DNA of 64,000 nt from Vicinamibacterales bacterium. GTDB taxonomy: Bacteria > Acidobacteriota > Vicinamibacteria > Vicinamibacterales > UBA2999. Each line of letters opens with the position of its first letter. The stretch's first letter is position 1. This document shows positions 38,005 to 48,710 of this stretch, one piece after another. The stretch spans positions 74,414-138,413 of the forward strand of contig JBAZYO010000015.1 in NCBI GenBank assembly GCA_041659285.1, given 5' to 3'. Below the pieces are notes generated by a model, which was not told the DNA's origin, made no database searches, and saw only the letters and a program-made list of their open reading frames with translations. A program made the translations under genes and the position numbers.

Positions 38005-38930
38005 TGCTGGCCGACGTGGTCCCAGTGGTCCACCAGCTCGCGCCGGGGTTGCTGACGTCGAGCCATCCAAGCGTGGCTTGGATCCGCACGACGCGCGCGA
38101 AGTACCTGGTCTTCGACGCCGACGCCACGCGCCCGGTGTGCGTGGTCGAGTTCGGTGACGCGGAGCGGCTGCGCCGCGTTCACGCGATCCTGTTGGAGTT
38201 GCATCGGCGGTGTCCCGGGGACGTCCCGCGGCCGTTGGCCAGCGCGCCGTGGGTCGCGGGCACCGCCGTCCACATCCAGGAGGGCCTGCCCGGCGTGCCC
38301 TGGTTCCGCCTTGCCGACAGCCTGCCGTCGGCCGACGCCTGGCGGTCGCTGCTCGACCGGGCCGTGGCCGTGATGCAGCGCCTTGATGCGGCGATCATCG
38401 CGGTGCCCGCATGGGTGGGCACGGTGGACGTGCGCGAGGCCCTCGCCGAGCAGGTGCGGGTGTCGCGCCGGCACGGAGCGCTGGCGCCACTCCTGCTCCT
38501 GCAGGTCGAGAAGTGCGGCGACCGCCTGCGCAGCCTGGCGCCGCTGCCGGCGGTATGGCAGCACGGCGACTTCTCATTGAATAACCTCATGGTGTCGCCG
38601 GATTCGATCGCCGTGATCGACTTCGATGACTTCGGCCTCACGCAAGTGCCGCTCCACGACGCCTTTGGCCTCGCGTTGTCATTCCAGTTGTCGCAGGACG
38701 GCCAATGCCCGATCGGCGCCGCCGAATGTGTCGAGCGCTGCCTGGCCGCGACGACGTCCTTCGGCCGGCTTGACGACGGCACGGTGCACGGGTTGCTGCT
38801 GCACCACCTGCTGTGGCGGATCAACCAGTGCCATGGACATCCGACGCGGGAGCGTCTGCGGGCGTGGCTGACGGCCGCGGTGCAGCGGGTGGTGTGGGCG
38901 CCCGGCAACGGGCTGTCGGCGATCGCGTGA
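38004..38930 (+). CDS. APH-like (aminoglycoside phosphotransferase fold) kinase
   Basis: The 308-residue protein shows the catalytic loop HGDFSLNNLMV (Asp and Asn) and IDFDDFG, matching the DxD magnesium site of the APH/choline-kinase fold. The N-lobe contains PVCVVEFGDAERL, where the usual ATP-binding Lys position appears to be Glu, so the kinase may be atypical. Homologues in polysaccharide operons phosphorylate sugars or act on lipid-linked glycans, though most are uncharacterised. It is coupled to the unknown protein before it and followed 18 bases later by the secreted PcRGLX-like gene. No phosphate acceptor can be named from sequence. Confidence 0.8.
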   Translation: MLADVVPVVHQLAPGLLTSSHPSVAWIRTTRAKYLVFDADATRPVCVVEFGDAERLRRVHAILLELHRRCPGDVPRPLASAPWVAGTAVHIQEGLPGVPWFRLADSLPSADAWRSLLDRAVAVMQRLDAAIIAVPAWVGTVDVREALAEQVRVSRRHGALAPLLLLQVEKCGDRLRSLAPLPAVWQHGDFSLNNLMVSPDSIAVIDFDDFGLTQVPLHDAFGLALSFQLSQDGQCPIGAAECVERCLAATTSFGRLDDGTVHGLLLHHLLWRINQCHGHPTRERLRAWLTAAVQRVVWAPGNGLSAIA

Positions 38931-38948
38931 CGTGATGGGAGCAAATCG

Positions 38949-40861
38949 ATGACGCGGCGCCTGGTCACAAGTATTGTGCTGGCCCTCGTGGTTGCCCTGA
39001 CGGCGCCGGCCGCGGTCTTCACGGCGGAGCCGCTGGCGACGTACCGGCTCGGGCGAGGGTGGGCGACGTTCGGCCTCGCCCTGCCACAGGGACAGGCCCG
39101 GGGCGCGGTCGCCGTGGGGACGCTGCCCACGCAGACTGACGTGAAAACGCGATGGCCGGATGGGTCGATCCGGTTTGCCGTGGTCACCGCGCGTACCCCC
39201 GCCGCGGGTGCGTACCCGATTACGCCCGCGGCGCCGGTGGCGGGCGGGGCGCCGGTGACTTGGCCGGCGGCGTCGGTCGAACTCACGATCGGTCCCGGAC
39301 GATGGCAGGCGCCACTGCCGGGCGCAACCGCGGATCGGTGGCTGGCGGGCCCCCTGGTGAACGAAGCGCGCGCCACGGTGACGCCGCGGCTTCGCGGGCT
39401 CGAGCATCCGTTCCTGCGCGTGATCTTCGACGTTCGCGCCTATGCCGACGGCGGGACGCGCCTCGATGTCACCGTGGAGAACACGATCGACACCGCGCTC
39501 GCGGCGAACACCGTCTACGACGTGGCGATCACGCTGAACGGCCAGCAGGTGTTCCGGAAGACCGGCGTCGAGCACAAGTACCTCGCGCGCTGGCGGCACG
39601 TGTCATCGAGCGGCGTCGAGGAAGCGGCGGTGACCGCCGACCTCCGGCCGTTCGTCGGTGCCCGGGCGCTGCCGCCGTATCTGGCCGGCATCACGGGCCC
39701 GCCGCGGACGGTGGCCGGGCCGCAGTTCGAGATCCTCAGGACCGGCGACCTCATGGTGCCGATGAACGCGCATGGTGGCCGGCCCGAGATCGCGCCGTAC
39801 CCGGATTGGACCGCTCAGTACCTGGTGGAGCAGCGGCCCGACCAGCGGGCCTACGTGCTCCGCCATGGCGAACTGGCCGGCAGTTTCGGCATCCACATCA
39901 AGGAACCGGATGCGGTGCGGCTGATCTCGATCGACGAGCACCCGAACTATTGGCTCGATCAGCGCGCGGATCCGGATGGCCGGCCGAAGAGCGGCCTGCG
40001 CGGCGTGGCGGAGCCCGGCGACAACGCGCATCAACCGTCCCTGGCGTTTGTCCCGTACCTGATCACCGGCGATCGGTACTTTCTCGACGAGATGAAGTAT
40101 TGGGCGAACTTCACGTTGCTGTGGACCTTCCAGGACTCCTATTCGAAGCAGCGCGGCGGCAGCGCCGGCCTGCTGGCGTCGAACGAGGTGCGCGGCATCG
40201 GCTGGGCGCTTCGCAACCTGGCCGACGCCGCGGCGTACGTGCCGGACAATGACGAGATGCGCGCCTACTTCCGCCAGAAGGTGACCAACAACCTGACCTG
40301 GCTCGACGAATATGCCGGGAGCGTGTCGACGCCGCTCGGGACCCTGTTTCCGGGACGCCGGCCGGAAGACGAACAGTGGGCGCCCTACTCGTGGATCGCG
40401 CTGTGGGAGCAGGCCTACGTGGCGTGGGCGGTTGACCACGCGCAGCAGCACGGGTTTGGTCCTGGCAGCGTCCTGCGCGATCGCATCGTCAAGCTGCAGC
40501 TCCGGCTCTTCACCAGTGAGGGCGAGGGCTTCCCGCGCACGTACGCCGGCGCCTACGTGCTGGCGGTGGGCACCAAGACCGGCTCCGGCATCAAGTACTT
40601 CAACACCATGGAAGAGATGTTCCGGGTTACCGACAAGTACGGGAATCATCGGCCGTTCCAGGGGTACTACGGCCCCGAGGCGCGACTGCTGCTGATGATC
40701 GCGATGCGGTTGGGACTGGCCGGCGCCCCGGCCGCGTATCAATACCTGTCGAGCAACGTCGGCGCCGACGGCATCTCGATGACAGCGGATCTGCACCGGC
40801 GCTCGGGTTGGGCCATTGCCTACGAGGATGCCGCGGCCTCGCGATTGGGATCGATCCGGGC

Positions 40862-40868
<7 letters not shown>
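38949..40868 (+). CDS. Secreted PcRGLX/YetA-like polysaccharide-lyase-like protein
   Basis: The 639-residue protein has a signal peptide (MTRRLVTSIVLALVVALTAPAAVFTAEP) and a GGGAG ribosome-binding site. The N-terminal 300 residues (WATFGLALPQGQARGAV, DGSIRFAVV, NTVYDVAITLNGQQVF) look like the beta-rich RIFT-barrel domain of PcRGLX/YetA-type rhamnogalacturonan exolyases. The rest (NAHQPSLAFVPYLITGDRYFLDEM, LASNEVRGIGWALRNLADAAAY, FQGYYGPEARLLLMI) resembles their alpha/alpha-toroid catalytic region. A module about 50 percent similar by eye sits inside the giant at 49923. Lyase or hydrolase activity on the locus's own glycan is plausible but unproven. Its end overlaps the convergent amidotransferase gene by 7 bases. 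Confidence 0.75.
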
Positions 40869-42793
<1,925 letters not shown>

Positions 42794-42797
42794 AAGG

Positions 42798-44003
42798 TCA
42801 GTCCAGGAGCCGGCGATAGAGCTGCGCGTACTCGGCGACCATGCGCTGCTGCGTGAAAGACGTCTCGACGCGCTGGCGTCCGAGCGCGCCGAACCTCGAA
42901 CGGGCAGACGGGTCGGCCGCCAGCGCGATCAGCGCCTCAGCCAGGCGGCCGTGGTTGCGCACGGGCACGAGCACGCCGGTGGCCCCGTCGGCCAGTACTT
43001 CGGGGGTGCCGCCGGCCGCCGTGGCCACCACCGGGATAACGGCGGCCATCGCCTCCAGGATGGTGATCGAGATGCCTTCGCTGATCGAGCTGTTGACATA
43101 GATGTCGGCGGCGGGCAGGAGCGCGCGGACGTCGGGGCGAAGGCCAAGAAAGCTCACGGCGCCGGCCAGGTCCGGCCGCGCCGCCCGCGTTTCAAGAGCG
43201 GCGCGTTCGGGGCCGTCGCCGACGATGAGCAGCCGGGCGGTGGGCACCGCCGCCCGCATTTGGGAGAAGGCCTCGAGCAGCGACGGAAAATCCTTGACCG
43301 GGTCCAGCCTGGCCACGCTGATGGCCACCACTGCCTGGTCGTCGAGGCCGAGCAGGGCCCGCGCGCGGCGGCGGTCGGCGGGTGCCGGCCGCGCCGCCGC
43401 CTCGATGCCGTTGTGAATCACTTCGACGCGGGCGCGCGGAAAGCGCGCGTCGATCATGTGGTGCCTGAGCTCGTCGGAGACGGCCACGATCGGGCCATCG
43501 AACCGGGACAGCAGCGGATTCACGAGTCTCCGCTTCCAGGAGGGCGGTGCGTCCGACAGCCTCCCGTGTTCGGTGTAAACCAGCTTGAGCCGCGGCTGCC
43601 AGTACTTGGCGAGCCGTCCGTACACGAACGGCGAGTATTGGTGGCAGTGCAGCAGGTCGATGCGGCGCTCGAGCGCGAGTCTCGCGATGTGCCTGCCGAT
43701 CTCGGGGCGGAACCCGCGGCGACGATTGAGTGCGATGACCTCGATGCCCCGGTCCAGCAGTTCACCGGCCCACGCTCCCTGGTCATCAAGGCAGCACACC
43801 GAGACGTCAAATCCGTTCCCGAGCCGGCGGCAGATGTCGATCACCAGCCGCTCCGTGCCTCCGGGCGCCAGGCTCAACACCACCTGCATCACGCGCGCCG
43901 AGGCCCGGGGCCTCGGCGTCGGGGCCGCCGCCGCCGGCGCCTGTGGCGCCTCGTCCTCCCTTGCCTGGCTGCGAACCAGGACCGGATACGCCTGCCGGGT
44001 CAT
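42798..44003 (-). CDS. Family 4 glycosyltransferase
   Basis: The 401-residue GT-B enzyme begins at ATG 44003, overlapping the ligase stop by ATGA; the frame is open well upstream but that is inside the ligase. About 35 Pro/Ala-rich residues precede the fold (MQVVLSLAPGGTERLVIDI). HGRLSDAP lies in the acceptor domain and SVARLDPVKDFPSLLEAF, NSSISEGISITILEAMAAVIPVVATAAGGTPEVL in the donor domain. It probably adds a sugar to the same glycan. It sits between the O-antigen-ligase-like gene and the amidotransferase, the usual company in exosortase-A-type loci. Confidence 0.9.
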   Translation of the reverse strand: MTRQAYPVLVRSQAREDEAPQAPAAAAPTPRPRASARVMQVVLSLAPGGTERLVIDICRRLGNGFDVSVCCLDDQGAWAGELLDRGIEVIALNRRRGFRPEIGRHIARLALERRIDLLHCHQYSPFVYGRLAKYWQPRLKLVYTEHGRLSDAPPSWKRRLVNPLLSRFDGPIVAVSDELRHHMIDARFPRARVEVIHNGIEAAARPAPADRRRARALLGLDDQAVVAISVARLDPVKDFPSLLEAFSQMRAAVPTARLLIVGDGPERAALETRAARPDLAGAVSFLGLRPDVRALLPAADIYVNSSISEGISITILEAMAAVIPVVATAAGGTPEVLADGATGVLVPVRNHGRLAEALIALAADPSARSRFGALGRQRVETSFTQQRMVAEYAQLYRRLLD

Positions 44004-45370
44004 ACCCGCGCACCTCGCGAGGCCGCGAACGATTCGACGGCGCGAAACGCCAGCGGGCCTCGGACGACGGGCGCCGGCGCGGCCGCGGATTCCGGTTGCT
44101 GTTGCGACGCGCGGTCTAAGGCGGCGATCATCGCGAAGGTCAGCCACGTCAGGTCGTTCAAGGCGAGGGCGAGGAACGCGCCCCCGGTCACGAAGCCGAC
44201 CATTGAGGTGAGCAAGGCATTGGCCATGGTGAACAGGAATCGCTGGCGCTGCGGTGAGTGCTTCGGATCGCGGGAACGCGCCCGAATGCGGAGGCAGGCG
44301 AACGCCGCATAGCCGAACATCGCGGCCCAGATGGAGGCTCCGAACAGGCCGAGCTCCGCGAACACCTGCACGTGCGAACTGTGGACCGAGCGCCGCGATC
44401 CGTACCGGCCGTAGGTCGTGTCGAAGGCGTCGTACGCCTGTTCGTATTGGCGCAGGCCCACGCCCAGCGGATGTTGCAGGCCCATTTGCAGGCCGACCTT
44501 CCAGAAGTGCGGCCGGCTCATCGCCGAGTCTTCGCCAATCTCGTCGTAGGTCCGGATGGTTTCCAGCCGATCCAGGTAGCTTTGGGGGATTGGCACGAAG
44601 AGCGCCGCAAGCGTCAGCACGGAACTGAGCGCGATTAGCGCCGGTATGCGGCGGCGCTGCAACAGTACAAACGCCAGTGTCGCCGAGGCCAGCGCGACGA
44701 AGCCGCCGCGGGAATAGGTGCCGATCACGGCGAGCACGCACAGCGGCAGGAGGAAGTACAGGCCGCGTCGAAGCCACGGGAGCCACCGGCCGCTGTAGAG
44801 CGCCCCGACGTTCTGCGCGGTCACCAGCAGGAGCGGCAGGATCATCACCGTTCCCAGCGCGTAGCCGTTGTTGTCGATGAACGCGCCGGAGAGGCCGTCC
44901 GCAAATCGTGTTCCGCCACCGACCGCGTAAGCGAGCCCCGCCTTACTTGCGTGGAACCCGAGCGACAGGGCAACCACCCCGACGACTCCCGACAGCCGCT
45001 TGTCGTCGGACGCCAGGGTGACCAGGAGCATGCACGTCACGAACAGGCGAAAGACGAAGTCAACCCAGGGCCAGCCGAGGTCCGGGCGAACCGCCGTGAA
45101 CTGTGACAGCAGCGTGGAGGAAAAGAACAGGGTCATTCCGACGCTGAGCGGGTGGGTCACATTCGGATAGCGGCCGGCGACCAGCGCCGGTCCGAGCAGC
45201 ACCAGCCCCAGCACCATCGACAGCCGGAGGCTGGTAATGTCGATCCAGATCCAATCCTGGGGCCGAAAGAGCGCGAACCACAGGTACATGAGCAGTGCCC
45301 AATAGCGGCTGCGCAGGGCGGCATAGAAGCCCGGCACGAAAATCGACAGGATAAAGAGCGTTCGCAGCAT
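44000..45370 (-). CDS. O-antigen ligase-like membrane protein (exosortase-A-associated type)
   Basis: The protein has 456 residues from ATG 45370; an ATG at 45427 would add 19 Arg/Cys-rich residues. It is an integral membrane protein with about ten or more hydrophobic segments, starting MLRTLFILSIFVPGFYAALRSRYWALLMYLWF. The large periplasmic loop carries RSVHSSHVQVFAELG, in which the His is the conserved residue of Wzy/WaaL ligases. The early WIWIDITSL and GTYSRGGFVALAS stretches fit the exosortase-A-associated O-glycosylation ligase subfamily. It likely joins lipid-linked glycan to an acceptor or polymerises it. It is the first gene of a leftward group, with the divergent glycosyltransferase operon on the other side of a 180-base spacer. 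Confidence 0.85.
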   Translation of the reverse strand: MLRTLFILSIFVPGFYAALRSRYWALLMYLWFALFRPQDWIWIDITSLRLSMVLGLVLLGPALVAGRYPNVTHPLSVGMTLFFSSTLLSQFTAVRPDLGWPWVDFVFRLFVTCMLLVTLASDDKRLSGVVGVVALSLGFHASKAGLAYAVGGGTRFADGLSGAFIDNNGYALGTVMILPLLLVTAQNVGALYSGRWLPWLRRGLYFLLPLCVLAVIGTYSRGGFVALASATLAFVLLQRRRIPALIALSSVLTLAALFVPIPQSYLDRLETIRTYDEIGEDSAMSRPHFWKVGLQMGLQHPLGVGLRQYEQAYDAFDTTYGRYGSRRSVHSSHVQVFAELGLFGASIWAAMFGYAAFACLRIRARSRDPKHSPQRQRFLFTMANALLTSMVGFVTGGAFLALALNDLTWLTFAMIAALDRASQQQPESAAAPAPVVRGPLAFRAVESFAASRGARV

Positions 45371-45427
45371 GCGGTGGCCGCCGCACGCCAGGCGCCGGCA
45401 ACGCCTGCGGAGCAAACTCGTCGCCAT

Positions 45428-45607
45428 GTCGGTGCCGCGCGGGTGGCGGAAACGCCGCGAAACTCGCCGATGTCACGCGCATTTTGGGGGCAGTCTGCCT
45501 GGAGGCAGACTTCTGTCGGCGCGACGGGCGAAATCGGCCTTGCGGACGGGCTTGGGGGATCGTGGCGCCTTTAAATAGGCGGCCGAGGTTGGTACGGCAA
45601 TCGCAAT
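45428..45607. promoter_or_regulatory. Divergent spacer with an inverted repeat
   Basis: The 180 bases between two divergent operons hold a perfect 8-bp inverted repeat AGTCTGCC-TGGA-GGCAGACT (45492-45511) and an AT-rich TTTAAATA (45570-45577). TGGTACGGCAATCGCA at 45590-45605 resembles a sigma-54 box, with two mismatches, but ends right at the start of the rightward gene. The repeat is a candidate operator for either direction; none is proven. Confidence 0.35.
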
Positions 45608-46930
45608 GTGGCGGACGTGCGTCACTTCTCCAACAACGATCCGCGGTGGCCCGATGCGACGGGCCTCCCCTCGGTCCTGGCCGTCACGAGCGAGGTGCCG
45701 TGGCCGCTCGACTCCGGCGGCCACCTGCGCACCTATCACTTGTTGCGGGCCCTGGCCCGGCGGATGGAGGTGCGGCTCGTGGTGCCTGCGGCACCCGATC
45801 GGGTCGGCGTGAGCCGGGCCGCGCTGCGGGGCGCCGGGGTCCAGCCAAGCGTGGTGGCGCTGTCGCGGCGGACCCTGGCCGGCGAATCGGTGACGGCCCT
45901 GCGCGCGGCGCTGGACCGCGAGCCCTATGTCCTGTTCGCGCGTCATCGCCGTCCGCTCGTGCGTCAAACGCTGCAGCAGCAAGTCGTCGGTCGCGCGCCT
46001 GCCGCCGTGTATCTCGACCACCTCGATTCGCTGGTGTACGCCGACGCCTTTCCGGCGCTGCCGCTGGTGGTGGACATGCACAACGTCTACTCGCGGCTCG
46101 CCTCGCGCATGGCGGGGGAGTCGGCGAGCGCCCTGCGCCGGCGCTATCTCGAGCGGGAATCCGTCCTCCTCGAAAGGATGGAGCGCCGCGCGGTCCGCAT
46201 GGCGCACACCGTGCTCGCCGTGTCGGACGACGAGGCGCGCTACTTTCTGGAGCTCGGCGCGCGCAACGTGGTCGTCGTGCCCAACGGCGTGGACTGTGAC
46301 GCCTTCGAGGCGTTGCCGGTGGGGCGGCGCCAGGGACCGCCGACCCTTTTGTACGTCGGGTCGCTCGCCTGGCCGCCCAATGTGAGCGCCGCGCACACCC
46401 TCGCCACCGAGATTCTGCCGGCGGTGCGCCAGCACCTGCCGGACGCGCGGGTCGTGATTGTCGGCCGGGATCCGGGGCCGGAACTGCTCGCCCTGGCGCG
46501 GCCGGGCGCCAACGTCGAGGTCGCCGGGAACGTGCAGGACGTGATGCCCTACTACCGCAATGCCCATGTGCTGGCCGTGCCACTGCAGTCGGGCGGCGGC
46601 ACGCGACTGAAGATTCTCGAAGCCTTCGCCGCCGGCGTGCCGGTGGTGAGCACGCCGGTCGGATGCGAAGGGATTGCCGCCATCGGCGGGCGCGAACTGG
46701 AGATTGCCGGGCGCGAGGACTTCGCCGCCGCAATTGTCCGCCTGCTGACGATGCCGGAGCACGCTCGCATGCTGGCCGACCGGGCCCGCGCCCTGGCCCG
46801 GCGGCAATACGACTGGTCGGTCGTCGGCGCGCTGGCCTGCGATGCCGTGTTGCGCGCAGCGGCGCCGGGCCACATGGGCCTTTCGGCGTGGAACCCTCCG
46901 AACGTCGAACGGCGCGTGCCCGTGTCATGA
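45608..46930 (+). CDS. Family 4 glycosyltransferase
   Basis: The 440-residue protein begins at GTG 45608, with a further GTG at 45617 possible. Its donor domain shows VVVVPNGVDCDAFEA, TLLYVGSLAWPPNVSAAHTLATEIL, and GGGTRLKILEAFAAGVPVVSTPVGCEGI. The VTSEVPWPLDSGGHLRTYHLLRALA opening and the SLAWPPN and GTRLKILEAFAAG motifs are seen in a sugar-transferase group common in exosortase-linked loci. It starts an operon of three glycosyltransferases and an acyltransferase. The last 20 residues are poorly conserved and contain the ATGA overlap with the next gene. Confidence 0.87.
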   Translation: MADVRHFSNNDPRWPDATGLPSVLAVTSEVPWPLDSGGHLRTYHLLRALARRMEVRLVVPAAPDRVGVSRAALRGAGVQPSVVALSRRTLAGESVTALRAALDREPYVLFARHRRPLVRQTLQQQVVGRAPAAVYLDHLDSLVYADAFPALPLVVDMHNVYSRLASRMAGESASALRRRYLERESVLLERMERRAVRMAHTVLAVSDDEARYFLELGARNVVVVPNGVDCDAFEALPVGRRQGPPTLLYVGSLAWPPNVSAAHTLATEILPAVRQHLPDARVVIVGRDPGPELLALARPGANVEVAGNVQDVMPYYRNAHVLAVPLQSGGGTRLKILEAFAAGVPVVSTPVGCEGIAAIGGRELEIAGREDFAAAIVRLLTMPEHARMLADRARALARRQYDWSVVGALACDAVLRAAAPGHMGLSAWNPPNVERRVPVS

Positions 46931-48108
46931 CGCCAAGAGCCGTGCACATCCTCGAACTGCGCAGCGTGGTCGGGGCCGGCGGTGGGCCGGAGAAGACCAT
47001 CCTGCTGGGCGCGCAACGCTCAGACCCGCGGAAGTTTCGCGTGACGGTGTGCTACCTCCGCGACGCGCGCGATCAGGGGTTCGCCGTGCGCGAGCGGGCC
47101 GAGGCCCTCGGCGTCGACTACGTCGAGATCGTGGAGCGGACGTCGTTCGACGTTCGCGTGTGGCGCGCGCTGCGGCGGCTGGTGCGCGCACGCGGCATCG
47201 ACATCATCCATGCGCACGACTACAAGACCGACTTGCTGGCGTTGATGATCGCCAGGGCGGAGGGCATCGTCCCGGTGGCGACCGCGCACGGATGGACTGG
47301 CCACAGCCGGCGCGAACGCTGGGTCTATTACCCGTGCGACAAGCGCGTGATCCGCGCGTTCCCGATCGCCGTGGCCGTGTCGTCCCAGATCAAGTCGGAC
47401 CTGGTTCGGGCGGGGATGCCGGCCAGCCGCGTCCGCGTCATCCTCAACGGCATCGATCACACCGCGTTCCGCCGGGATCGGACGCGCGAGACGGCGGCGC
47501 GGCGCGAACTGCAGCTCGATGACGCCGACCTCGTCATCGGGTCGGCCGGACGGCTCGAACCGCAGAAGCGGTTCGACCTCCTGATCCGCGCCGGCGCGAC
47601 GCTGCGGGATCGTCATCCGCGGCTGCGGCTACTGATTGCGGGCGAGGGGAGCATGCGCCCGGAGCTCGAACGACTGGCCGGCGAGGTCATGCCCGCGGGG
47701 GCGTGCAGGCTGCTGGGCCACCGTTCTGACATTCGGCCCCTGCATCATGCGCTGGATGTGTTCGTCCAGTCCTCGGACTATGAAGGCACGCCGAATGCGG
47801 TGCTCGAGGCGATGGCGCTCGAAACCCCAATCGTGGCGACGGCGGCTGGTGGCACGGCCGAAATCGCCGAGCCTGCCACGCACGGCCTGATCACGCCCAC
47901 CGGCGATCTGCAGGCGTTGGCGTCGGCGATCGACAGGGCCCTGTCGGAACCCGGCGAGACCGCGGCGCGCGCGCGGCGCGCGCGCCTGCGGGTGGAAACC
48001 ACCTTGTCGTTCGCCGCCCGCATGAGCGCCCTCGAGGCCATCTACGAGGAGGCGATCGGAACGCGTGCGCGGCGTCCCGCGTTGGCGGTGGCAGGGCGAT
48101 GCGCATAA
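46927..48108 (+). CDS. Family 4 glycosyltransferase
   Basis: The 393-residue GT-B enzyme starts RAVHILELRSVVGAGGGPEKTILLGAQ, a GGPEK variant of the acceptor loop, with HAHDYKTDLLALM and ATAHGWTGHSRRERW in the acceptor domain. Donor-site marks are IGSAGRLEPQKRFDLLI and SSDYEGTPNAVLEAMALETPIVATAAGGTAEI. The ATG overlaps the preceding stop (ATGA) and its end overlaps the acyltransferase gene by 10 bases. It likely adds one residue in the repeat unit assembled by this operon. Confidence 0.9.
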   Translation: MTPRAVHILELRSVVGAGGGPEKTILLGAQRSDPRKFRVTVCYLRDARDQGFAVRERAEALGVDYVEIVERTSFDVRVWRALRRLVRARGIDIIHAHDYKTDLLALMIARAEGIVPVATAHGWTGHSRRERWVYYPCDKRVIRAFPIAVAVSSQIKSDLVRAGMPASRVRVILNGIDHTAFRRDRTRETAARRELQLDDADLVIGSAGRLEPQKRFDLLIRAGATLRDRHPRLRLLIAGEGSMRPELERLAGEVMPAGACRLLGHRSDIRPLHHALDVFVQSSDYEGTPNAVLEAMALETPIVATAAGGTAEIAEPATHGLITPTGDLQALASAIDRALSEPGETAARARRARLRVETTLSFAARMSALEAIYEEAIGTRARRPALAVAGRCA

Positions 48109-48710
48109 CACCCAGGGAGGCCCTCAAATCCGCGGCCCGGGGAGCGGCGCACGTGCTGGTGTCGCCGATCGCAGTGTCGTTCAGCATTCGCGCCTGGCTG
48201 ATTGGCCGGGACCGTGCCCTGATGGCCTCGACCCAATGGCTGGCGATGGTGCCGGGTCTGCCGGGGCAGTACCTCCGGCGCGCGTTCCTTCAGCACGCGC
48301 TGGCCGGGTGTCATCCCACCGTGGTCGTCGAGTGGGGTACCACGCTGTCGCGCGCGGGCGCCCGGCTCGATCGGGACGTGTATATCGGCCCGTCGTGCCA
48401 CCTCGGGCTGGTCCATGTCGAGCGCGACGTGTTGATGGCGGCCGGCGTGCACGTGCCAAGCGGGGGCAGCACTCATGGGATTGACGACGTGTCGGTCCCG
48501 ATTCGTGAACAGCCGGGGCGGGAGCGACTGATTCGGATCGGGGCCGGAACCTGGATTGGATCCGCGGCGGTCGTGCTGGCCAATGTCGGTGCCGACACCG
48601 TCGTCGGCGCCGGTGCCGTGGTCACGCGCGCGCTGCCGGCCGGCGTGGTTGCCGTCGGTGTGCCGGCGCGCGTGCTACGGACGCGGCTGTTGCGCCAAGA
48701 GGCTATATGA
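48099..48710 (+). CDS. Hexapeptide acyltransferase
   Basis: The 203-residue protein ends in left-handed beta-helix turns: LDRDVYIGPSCHLGLVHVERDVLM, IRIGAGTWIGSAAVVLANVGADTVVGAGAVVTRAL and VGVPARVLRTR. About 85 N-terminal residues precede them, including PGLPGQYLRRAF, also found in the paralogue at 33638 (PGSPGVFVRRAF). STHGID supplies the likely active-site His. It probably O-acetylates one sugar of the glycan; the donor cannot be read. It sits between two glycosyltransferases, overlapping the upstream gene by 10 bases and the downstream one by ATGA. Confidence 0.87.
   Translation: MRITPREALKSAARGAAHVLVSPIAVSFSIRAWLIGRDRALMASTQWLAMVPGLPGQYLRRAFLQHALAGCHPTVVVEWGTTLSRAGARLDRDVYIGPSCHLGLVHVERDVLMAAGVHVPSGGSTHGIDDVSVPIREQPGRERLIRIGAGTWIGSAAVVLANVGADTVVGAGAVVTRALPAGVVAVGVPARVLRTRLLRQEAI

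Noticed and set aside
45473..46873. 466-codon minus-strand open frame opposite a glycosyltransferase
   Set aside because: Antisense shadow; the plus-strand frame has a clear GT4 fold.
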